A stretch of DNA of 5,929 bases, from positions 1 to 5,929 of the forward strand of contig CAKARD010000079.1 of NCBI GenBank assembly GCA_916720425.1, written 5' to 3'. Each line of letters begins with the position of its first letter. Within the stretch, counting starts at the first letter, position 1. Positions 1 through 5,829 of this stretch are shown here, piece after piece. The stretch is from an uncultured Kingella sp. (lineage in GTDB: Bacteria; Pseudomonadota; Gammaproteobacteria; Burkholderiales; Neisseriaceae). Under the pieces are notes generated by a model. That model was not told the origin of the DNA and searched no databases. It saw only the letters and a program-made list of their open reading frames with translations. A program made the position numbers and the translations under genes.

Positions 1-53
1 CTAAATGTCTTAGTGGGAATTTAGGGGATTTTGGGGAATTTTGCAAAGGTCTC
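1..53 (-). mobile_element. End of an IS1106-like (IS5-family) insertion sequence, partial
   Basis: Read on the minus strand from base 53 leftwards, this stretch begins GAGACCTTTGCAAAATTCC and continues with runs of A-rich CCCC repeats into a sequence that I recognise from memory as the transposase-proximal 5' end of IS1106-type elements of Neisseria. The transposase would begin just beyond the left edge, on the minus strand. The same 19 bases occur inverted at 5830-5848 near the other edge, which supports a terminal inverted repeat. The toxin reading frame on the plus strand happens to stay open through this IS end. The exact outer boundary (base 53 or a few bases later) and any target duplication cannot be fixed here. 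Confidence 0.75.
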
Positions 54-965
54 AATCGATTTGATACTGACCAAACTACAGCTAAAACTGCTAAACCTAC
101 ACAAGAAGCACCTTCAGCAATCTGTAGTGGTATATCCTGCTTCGTAGCAGGCACACTGATTCAAACCGTTGATGGCTTCAAACCGATTGAAGACATTCAG
201 TTGGGTGATTTGATTTGGTCGCGGGAAGAATTTGGGGAGCGTTATGGTTACAGACCTGTTATTGCCACCAAAGCAACAGAAAACCAAGCACTTTATGAAG
301 TGATTGTGCAAAATGAACAAGGTAAAACCGAACGCTTCTTAACCACAGATGAACACCCATTCTATGTTGCTAAAATGGGTTGGGTAAAAGCCGCCTTGCT
401 TGAAACAGGAATGCGCCTGCTGGATACCGCAGGTAAAGCAAGTTTCAGCATTGTTAGCCAACAAGCCTTAGACCAAAAGGATACGGTGTATAACTTTGAA
501 GTAGAAGGTTATCACACATATCATATTGGTGAGCTTGGGGTGTGGGTGCATAATGATAAGTGTTGTAAATTAACACCTGGTACTCCAGAACACAAACAGG
601 CACGATGGGAGGAATATCAAAGCAATCTAAATTCGAGTAAGTGGGATTATCAACGATGGTCTAACACCTATGATGCTAACATGACCAAAGCAACTCAAGC
701 CAATAAGGCTCGTGATAATTATCATAGTGGTTTAGGTTGGGGAGAAACTGAAGTAACAGTAAAAGTTGAAGTTAATGGTAAAGAATATAATCGTCGATTG
801 GATATCGCCGATGAAATTAATCGTAGAGCTATTGAGCATAAAACAGGCTATCAGTCTCGTACAGAAGATGTACTGTGGGAGCTAAAAAGAGATAAAGAGT
901 TAGTAAAAAGAGGTTGGAATATTGAATGGGTTTTTGAAGGGGAAGCTTCCAAACCACTAATTTAA
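3..965 (+). CDS. 5'-truncated polymorphic toxin: Hint pretoxin domain plus putative PD-(D/E)XK nuclease
   Basis: This frame is open from the window edge, but codons before about base 54 are IS sequence, so the gene has lost its 5' part and has no credible start. The TTG at 201 lies inside the Hint domain. A linker (54-137) leads to the Hint domain (138-554), starting with CFVAGTLIQT and ending with VHN, the usual limits of pretoxin Hint modules, which are thought to self-cleave and release the toxin. The rest (555-965, about 136 residues) is the variable toxin. It contains RRLDIADEINRRAIEHKTG, where Asp at 801, Glu at 834 and Lys at 840 fit the D-(n)-E-x-K core of restriction-endonuclease-fold toxins. 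A nuclease acting on DNA or RNA of a target cell is inferred. An immunity-like gene follows at once. The stop at 963-965 looks premature: the same frame runs on for 13 codons to TAG at 1005. No secretion signal is present in what remains. Confidence 0.8.
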   Translation, partial: KCLSGNLGDFGEFCKGLNRFDTDQTTAKTAKPTQEAPSAICSGISCFVAGTLIQTVDGFKPIEDIQLGDLIWSREEFGERYGYRPVIATKATENQALYEVIVQNEQGKTERFLTTDEHPFYVAKMGWVKAALLETGMRLLDTAGKASFSIVSQQALDQKDTVYNFEVEGYHTYHIGELGVWVHNDKCCKLTPGTPEHKQARWEEYQSNLNSSKWDYQRWSNTYDANMTKATQANKARDNYHSGLGWGETEVTVKVEVNGKEYNRRLDIADEINRRAIEHKTGYQSRTEDVLWELKRDKELVKRGWNIEWVFEGEASKPLI

Positions 966-1007
966 GACCTTAAAAAAGCAGGTATTAAAGTTAAATTTAA
1001 AAAATAG
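966..1007 (+). pseudogene. Cut-off C-terminal tail of the Hint-nuclease toxin
   Basis: Directly after the TAA at 963-965 the same frame continues as DLKKAGIKVKFKK and ends with TAG at 1005-1007, eight bases before the immunity gene. A short amphipathic, Lys-rich tail following SKPLI, in frame and filling the space up to the next gene, looks like the original end of the toxin. I infer that a single substitution made the TAA. Without an intact homologue this remains an inference. Confidence 0.5.
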
Positions 1008-1015
1008 GTAAATAT

Positions 1016-1480
1016 ATGAAACTTCGCAAAAACCGCCAGCCATTAACTCCAGAGCAAAGAGCTGAACAGCTGGAATTATTTGAAGCGTGGCTTTGGGATA
1101 TGCCAAATGCTTTAGAGCGTTTTAAAAATAGAATGCCAAAAGAAATTCAAGATAAATTGGATTTCTCATTACAATCATTAGATATTGTTGAAAAACATCT
1201 TTTAGATAATTATGAAACGATTGAACAAATAAAAAACGAACCATCATCTATCTTAGATGGTTATGCGATTTATGTGGGTGAAACATTTAGAAATGTGTTA
1301 AAAAATGATAGAATAAATCAATGGGAATTAATGCTTGAGGAAGATAATGTATACTATTTACTCCCTATTATTAATACTTCAAGTATAATTACTTGCCCAC
1401 TTTCATTATGCACTGCTTGCATAGATAGACGATGGGGAAATTACTGGTCTTGGATATTGAATAATCAATTGGAAGATTAA
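1016..1480 (+). CDS. Putative immunity protein of cassette 1, family not recognised
   Basis: A 154-residue protein with no signal peptide or membrane segment, hence probably cytoplasmic. It starts at ATG 1016 behind a weak AGG (1006-1008), 50 bases after the toxin's TAA and 8 after the probable original TAG, so it was likely translated from the same message. The N-terminal third is charged and helical (LTPEQRAEQLELFEAWLWDM). The middle carries LDGYAIYVGETFRNVL. The C-terminal part has a hydrophobic strand followed by CPLSLCTACIDRRWGNYW, with three cysteines. I do not recognise a named family with certainty. Position straight after a nuclease-like toxin, small size and cytoplasmic nature are the reasons for proposing that it binds and neutralises that toxin. 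The frame is intact, so it may work as an orphan immunity gene even though the toxin gene is truncated. Confidence 0.72.
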   Translation: MKLRKNRQPLTPEQRAEQLELFEAWLWDMPNALERFKNRMPKEIQDKLDFSLQSLDIVEKHLLDNYETIEQIKNEPSSILDGYAIYVGETFRNVLKNDRINQWELMLEEDNVYYLLPIINTSSIITCPLSLCTACIDRRWGNYWSWILNNQLED

Positions 1481-1489
1481 TTTCTTACT

Positions 1490-1818
1490 TTCTGTCTCAA
1501 ACCACACCGATATCGTCTATTTACAGTAGTAATAAAACATCAGGTCATCGCCAAGCCGTTGCTGAGCAAACAGGCTTATTTGCAGGCGATGGGGGGTATC
1601 ACGTCCAAGCCGATAGCGTCCACCTTAAAGGTGGTGCCATCGCTTCCACATCTCATCACAATGAATTGAATAGCTTTAGCTACGAAAACATCCAAAATCA
1701 ACGCCAACACGAAGTGAGCATTACCGCCCTATCAGCAGATTGGGACGAAAAAACAGGCGGTACATTCAACCCAAGCCTACCGCAAAAACAAACAGGTGGA
1801 GATGACAGCACCACCTAA
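1490..1818 (+). pseudogene. FHA/CdiA-type exoprotein fragment, start of cassette 2, ended by a nonsense codon
   Basis: In the same frame as the downstream toxin the sequence is open from 1465 to the TAA at 1816-1818. It reads as filamentous-haemagglutinin-type sequence: SGHRQAVAEQTGLFAGDGG, then YHVQADSVHLKGGAIAST and a segment resembling the conserved C-terminal part of two-partner-secreted exoproteins. Past the TAA the frame resumes as AVLSEGQIRIRG without loss of register, so one base change explains the break. There is no start codon with a ribosome binding site and no signal peptide. The cassette begins about 10 bases after the previous immunity gene, which marks a recombination junction. 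Its exact left limit (about 1485-1500) is uncertain. Such fragments are typical of displaced toxin cassettes that recombine with a full-length gene elsewhere. Confidence 0.72.
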
Positions 1819-1824
1819 GCGGTA

Positions 1825-4383
1825 TTGAGTGAGGGGCAAATTCGCATTCGCGGTCGCGAAACCACTACTACTGCCGAATTGGGCATACGCCATCAAGCCA
1901 ATGGCGCACATCAAACACTATCTGCACAAGAAGATTTACAAGCCATTGCGCAGCAACAAAAAACTGTTGCTCAAGCGACCGCGCAAATTCAAAGCGCAGT
2001 CAAAACCTACAATGAAAACCGCATCGCCCAATACGAGCAAGAAAAAGCCCAAATTGCCCAAATTCTAACGGCGCAAATGTCGCCCGAAGAACAAGAAGCA
2101 TTTAAGCAAAAAAGCGATAGCGAAAAAGAACAGTATTATAAACAACACAGTACCACCTACCATCAACTAGACCAACAAGCAGATAGCTGGGGCACAGGTG
2201 GCGCAAACAGTCGAGCCGTTAATGCAGCGACCACTGCCTTAACAGGCATTTTAGGCGGACAAAGTGTGTCGCAAGTGGCGGTAAATACAGCCAGCCCGTA
2301 TGCAGCGCAAGCGATAGGCGCGACGTTTAGTGAACATGGCAGTTTACCGAATGGTTGGGCATGGTTGCTCAGTCATGGTGCTTTGGGTGCATTGAATGCG
2401 AAGGTCAATGGTGGCAATGCGGTATCGGGGGCGGTTTCGGCGGCGGCAGCAGAAGCGGTGATGAGTGCGGCAGCCAAAGAGCTGTTTGGCGAGAAAGCTT
2501 TGGTAAATGGCAAGTTGGACGTGAGCCGTTTAACGCAAGAGGATAAGGAAAAGCTCAGTGCGGTAGGAGCATTGGTGGGGGCTGCGAGTGGCTATGCGGT
2601 GGGCGGAGATACAGCCAATGCGCAGGTAGGTGGTGTGGTGGCACAGAATGCGGTGGAGAATAACTATCTGACCCAAAAAGATCTTATTGATTATAAAAAG
2701 GAAATAAAACAAAAATGTGGCATACAAGATAAGGAATGCATGCATGATTTAATTGCCAAACTAAAGCAAACCAATGAAGAAAATAGAAAAAAACTAGAAT
2801 CTGCTTGTGCTGGTAATAAAAACTCACCTGAATGCTTAACTCATAAAGAGTTAGCCAGAGCAGGGTTAATGGAAGCCAATAAAGCTTTATTTATACAAGA
2901 TAATATAGGAGAATCAATTTTAAATATAGATGACAATATTGCTACACAACGCGTACCAACAGTAATCGTTAAAGGTAAAAGCACGGTTACTGAATTGACA
3001 GGATTTAGTGTAAAGGAATATGCAACATCTGAAAATTTAAACGATATAGTGTATGCTGAAAGCAATCGTGGCAATGCACAAGCCATACAGGCAGCCTTAA
3101 ACAATCATACAGTTAATGATGGATTGATTGACAAAGTTGCAACCAATAGTTTGAATGAAGCAAATCCAAGTATTTGGGATGATTCAAATTTAGCGGTTGA
3201 CACCACAATCAATATAGGTAAATCAACAGTTACAAACACGATTGGTAAAATTAAAACAGGCATCAATGATACTATTGATAATGTTAAAACATTGTATATT
3301 AACTTAACAGAACGTCCAAAAGAAACCATTGTTCAATGGTGGGGCGATACAAAAGAAACAGGCAAAAACGTAAAAGATTTTGTTGTTGATATGGCAACAA
3401 ATCCAACGGTACGTGAAGAAGCCAGTGATTCTGTATTTGAAAATATTGACAATCAAATTCAAAAGGGTAAATACAATTTAGATTTACTTAAGATGGGTAA
3501 TCCTAATGAAGTAGAAGATATTGTTAATGATACAACATCAGATGCCATTATTGGAGGGATAAAAGCAGCAGTAGGTGGAGCGGTAGCAAAAGCAGGTGGG
3601 GCTGTCATAGGCGGCATTACTAAAGATATGCCTAAAAAGGTCAATCATGATAAGAAAGCTCAAGCAGATAGTGATGATGTTAAATCCAATATTGCAACGA
3701 ATAAAATAGCAAGGGAAACATCCAATTTTGATATAGAGCATCAAAAGCGAACAGAGCATAATGCAAAACTAACGACAACCCAAGATGGTAATTTATCGGT
3801 TACACATGGGCTTAGTTATGATGCTAAGAAAGAATTGGATGGGATAAGAGCATTTTTAGTGGAGAATAAAAATAATCCTAATCAGGTTTCTTATATTAAT
3901 AGTAAACGTGGAGAGCCTGATGAAATAAGTATTGCCACAGCAAGCGTTATCACCAAAGATGGTACATCCATAAACTATTTGGCGGTTAGTGGTCCAAGTT
4001 GGAGCGGTCATGCGCCTGATAAAGTAATCATAAATGGCAAAGAATATCAGATACTTAGAGATGAAGCAACTATAACTAAGGTTATTAATGGTAAAAATGA
4101 AGACGTAAAGATACTACCTAATCGCTTCAATCCTGACAATAATCAAGAGAATGGAAACCATGCTGAAAAGAAAATCATGAGCCACATTACTCAGCAAAAC
4201 CAAAATGGTGTAAATATTGATAGCATTCAATTAAATATTCAAAATACATCGAGATCCAAACAAGGTGCTTGTTATGCTTGTGGTGGGCAAGATGGCACAG
4301 GTGGTACAATCCAAGACTTTAAGGAACTAAATCAAGATTTAAAAATTCATATTGAGCATGGTTCAACAGGTATAAAACCTTAG
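1825..4383 (+). CDS. Orphan CdiA/FHA C-terminal cassette with VENN pretoxin and deaminase-like toxin domain
   Basis: Numbered from TTG 1825, which has no ribosome binding site; the first ATG is 2077, also internal. The frame is really the continuation of the FHA fragment before the TAA at 1816. Residues about 40-110 are a Gln/Lys/Glu-rich coiled coil. Residues 120-276 are Gly/Ala-rich pretoxin sequence ending in VENN at 277-280. A segment with Cys 298, 305, 328 and 337 follows. Residues 573-599 form a Gly-rich hydrophobic stretch (AIIGGIKAAVGGAVAKAGG) resembling a glycine zipper, perhaps used in entering the target cell. The C-terminal 190 residues fit the cytidine-deaminase fold: strand LAVSG, NHAEKKIM with His779 and Glu781, strand SIQLNIQN, CYAC with Cys816 and Cys819, then a last strand. 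His and two Cys would hold zinc and Glu would shuttle protons; the target (nucleotide, DNA or RNA) is unknown. A SUKH immunity gene follows 9 bases later, a pairing known for deaminase toxins. G+C drops sharply after VENN. Confidence 0.85.
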   Translation: MSEGQIRIRGRETTTTAELGIRHQANGAHQTLSAQEDLQAIAQQQKTVAQATAQIQSAVKTYNENRIAQYEQEKAQIAQILTAQMSPEEQEAFKQKSDSEKEQYYKQHSTTYHQLDQQADSWGTGGANSRAVNAATTALTGILGGQSVSQVAVNTASPYAAQAIGATFSEHGSLPNGWAWLLSHGALGALNAKVNGGNAVSGAVSAAAAEAVMSAAAKELFGEKALVNGKLDVSRLTQEDKEKLSAVGALVGAASGYAVGGDTANAQVGGVVAQNAVENNYLTQKDLIDYKKEIKQKCGIQDKECMHDLIAKLKQTNEENRKKLESACAGNKNSPECLTHKELARAGLMEANKALFIQDNIGESILNIDDNIATQRVPTVIVKGKSTVTELTGFSVKEYATSENLNDIVYAESNRGNAQAIQAALNNHTVNDGLIDKVATNSLNEANPSIWDDSNLAVDTTINIGKSTVTNTIGKIKTGINDTIDNVKTLYINLTERPKETIVQWWGDTKETGKNVKDFVVDMATNPTVREEASDSVFENIDNQIQKGKYNLDLLKMGNPNEVEDIVNDTTSDAIIGGIKAAVGGAVAKAGGAVIGGITKDMPKKVNHDKKAQADSDDVKSNIATNKIARETSNFDIEHQKRTEHNAKLTTTQDGNLSVTHGLSYDAKKELDGIRAFLVENKNNPNQVSYINSKRGEPDEISIATASVITKDGTSINYLAVSGPSWSGHAPDKVIINGKEYQILRDEATITKVINGKNEDVKILPNRFNPDNNQENGNHAEKKIMSHITQQNQNGVNIDSIQLNIQNTSRSKQGACYACGGQDGTGGTIQDFKELNQDLKIHIEHGSTGIKP

Positions 4384-4392
4384 GAGTAGTCT

Positions 4393-4940
4393 ATGAGTAA
4401 TTTAGTTAATATCTTATTAAGTATTAAAAACCCTAATGATTTTTTTATTGACAGACCTAAACTCATACAGGGTTATACAGAAGATGAAATAAAAAAATAG
4501 AAATAAAACATCATTTGCCTATTCACGGTCAATTTAAAGAGTTTTTAATGACAATGGGTAAATGCTCAGGAGGGATTTTTTCTGGGGGTGATAATGTATA
4601 TATATATGGTAATTGTAAAAATATACTTTTTGATGAAGAGTATGTAAATAGTTTACAAAACGATAAAGACTGTCAAATTTTTTTAAAAAACATTAATTAT
4701 GCTAACTTAAATAAGAAAAAATATTTTGTATTTGGTGCAACTAATGAGCATATCGTACAGTACTTTATGTTTGCATCAGATTACAATGATGTGGTTTATG
4801 AATGGGACGGAAATACTGATTACGTAAGAGAATTTGGTACATTATTTAATTTATTAATTCAATTTAGGAATTATGCTAGACCATATGTTAACCCAAATAG
4901 TGAGAGATATTTAAATTTAATTACAGGTAAATTATTGTAG
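4393..4940 (+). pseudogene. SUKH (SMI1/KNR4) immunity gene, frameshifted in a poly-A run
   Basis: A good ribosome binding site (AGGAG, 4382-4386, overlapping the toxin stop) precedes ATG 4393, which opens MSNLVNILLSIKNP and runs to TAG 4498-4500. The protein continues in the frame one base back, giving an open stretch to 4940. Restoring one A to the A7 run at 4491-4497 joins the halves into about 182 residues that align end to end with the intact neighbour at 5068-5619. Shared blocks include QGYTEDEIK, PIHGQFKE, MTMGKCSGG, QYFM, YEWD and VREFGTLF, typical of SMI1/KNR4-type (SUKH) immunity proteins. As written, the frame yields only a 35-residue peptide. An internal ATG at 4548 or other late start would drop the N-terminal helix. 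It sits right after the deaminase toxin and is its expected cognate antidote. Sequencing error, real decay or on/off slippage in the run are all possible. Confidence 0.8.
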
Positions 4941-4961
4941 TTTTTTATAGTCGTTTATATA

Positions 4962-5057
4962 TGCAATTGTTGTGGTGGTACAATCCAAGACTTTAAAAAT
5001 TCAAACCCAAACATCAACATTCATATTGAATATGGTTCTACCAAGACCAGTAAATAA
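4962..5057 (+). pseudogene. Duplicated 3' remnant of the deaminase toxin gene
   Basis: Between the two immunity genes this stretch encodes CNCCGGTIQDFKN and then NINIHIEYGSTKTSK before TAA 5055-5057. It aligns with the end of the deaminase toxin (from CYACGG, Cys816, to the stop). Bases 4974-4996 are identical to 4300-4322 (23 bases). The zinc CxxC is kept, but the toxin's six extra residues (QDGTGG) are absent. No start codon or domain body remains. It marks a former second toxin-immunity unit, of which only the toxin tail and the following SUKH gene survive. Confidence 0.82.
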
Positions 5058-5067
5058 GAGGTAATTT

Positions 5068-5619
5068 ATGAGCAACCTAATTGAAACACTATTACACATC
5101 AAAAATCCAAGAAACAACTTCATTGAACGTCCAGAGTTTATTCAAGGTTATACAGAAGATGAAATTAAACAAATTGAGCAAAAATATAACTTTCCGATTC
5201 ACGGTCAATTTAAAGAACTGTTGATGACCATGGGTAAATGTTCTGGTGGAATATTATTGGGAGATGATATATACATATATAGAGAAACAAGAAAAAATCA
5301 TCATTTTTCTGAAAAATTTGCTAGAGAAATTCAAAATGACCCTGATTGCCAAGAATTCATCAAAAATATGGGTAATATAGATTTGATTGAAAAAAAATAT
5401 TTTGCATTTGCAGGTATAAATGAGCATAGATTTCAATATTTTATGCTTCTTGCTAATATTGATAATACCATCTATGAATGGGATACTGATGAAGATACTG
5501 TTAGAGAATTTGGCACTCTATTTGATTTTTTGAAATATTATCGCAAAATTACAATTTCTCAAATCACAGGAAAAAGTGGTAATGATTTTAAAGAATTAAC
5601 TACTGGAAGATTGTTATAA
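5068..5619 (+). CDS. SUKH (SMI1/KNR4) family immunity protein, intact
   Basis: A 183-residue cytoplasmic protein starting at ATG 5068 with an AAGAGG ribosome binding site at 5056-5061, 10 bases after the stop of the toxin-tail remnant. The SMI1/KNR4 pattern is clear: helix QGYTEDEIKQIEQKYNFP (residues 26-43) with the acidic E-x-x-x-x-E character and the 'P..y..ll...G' stretch (PIHGQFKELLMTMGKCSGG), a strand pair around YFAFAGINEHRFQYFM, then YEWD and VREFGTLFDFL. SUKH proteins bind and block diverse secreted toxins, including nucleases and deaminases. This one is similar to the broken copy at 4393-4940 at both ends but differs strongly in the middle and C-terminus, as expected of antidotes to related but distinct toxin alleles. 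Its own toxin is reduced to a tail. It probably protects against a related deaminase, and may or may not cross-protect against the adjacent one. It is AT-rich like its neighbours. Confidence 0.88.
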   Translation: MSNLIETLLHIKNPRNNFIERPEFIQGYTEDEIKQIEQKYNFPIHGQFKELLMTMGKCSGGILLGDDIYIYRETRKNHHFSEKFAREIQNDPDCQEFIKNMGNIDLIEKKYFAFAGINEHRFQYFMLLANIDNTIYEWDTDEDTVREFGTLFDFLKYYRKITISQITGKSGNDFKELTTGRLL

Positions 5620-5645
5620 ATAATTTTCAGTTTGAATTTTTATTT

Positions 5646-5675
5646 AATTGGCTGTTTGTTAACCAATTGTTTTTT
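5646..5675 (+). terminator. Weak intrinsic terminator candidate after the second SUKH gene
   Basis: AATTGG (5646-5651) pairs with CCAATT (5663-5668) across an 11-base loop and is followed by G and six T (5670-5675). The stem is short and AT-rich, so termination would be modest, but the position 26 bases after the stop codon of the last gene fits. Confidence 0.45.
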
Positions 5676-5700
5676 ATCATAAATAACCTAACGCATTATT

Positions 5701-5715
5701 TTCAGACAGCCTGAA
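5701..5715. repeat. DUS-like palindrome (Neisseriaceae DNA uptake sequence variant)
   Basis: TTCAGACAGCCTGAA is an imperfect palindrome with arms TTCAG/CTGAA. On the plus strand AGACAGCCTGAA (5704-5715) differs by one base from the Kingella dialect AGGCAGCCTGAA. On the minus strand AGGCTGTCTGAA (5712-5701) differs by one base from the Simonsiella dialect AGGCTGCCTGAA. Dialects are quoted from memory. No other copy, exact or near, was found in the window, as expected for recently acquired DNA. Confidence 0.5.
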
Positions 5716-5829
5716 GAATGCGCTGGGTACATCTCTTTTATCTGACTCACTCTTCTTCTTGTACCAACATGGCAAAAAACATTATCTTTGGCTATGTTCG
5801 CGTAAACATCACCAACCAAAACTTGGGCA

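Larger units (their letters stand above)
5620..5829. other. Intergenic stretch with no supported gene
   Basis: Between the last immunity gene and the right IS end I see only the terminator candidate and the DUS-like palindrome. Short frames on both strands here run across the IS end, lack ribosome binding sites and resemble nothing I can support as protein coding. Confidence 0.6.

Noticed and set aside
201..965. TTG at 201 as start of the Hint-nuclease gene
   Set aside because: It lies about 20 codons inside the conserved Hint domain (after CFVAGTLIQT), and no ribosome binding site precedes it.
1829..2068. Plus-strand frame overlapping the FHA region
   Set aside because: It is out of frame within clear FHA/coiled-coil coding sequence and reads as Lys-rich noise.
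2530..3759. Minus-strand short frames opposite the deaminase toxin gene
   Set aside because: All are shadows of the real plus-strand gene, with no ribosome binding sites or recognisable domains.
4491..4500. Programmed ribosomal frameshift at the poly-A run
   Set aside because: The neighbouring intact SUKH copy needs no shift and no stimulatory structure is evident; simple deletion is the simpler explanation, though slippage is not excluded.
4515..4940. A separate complete gene beginning at 4515
   Set aside because: It starts in the middle of the SUKH domain; the N-terminal part is present just upstream in another frame, so it is the second half of a frameshifted gene.
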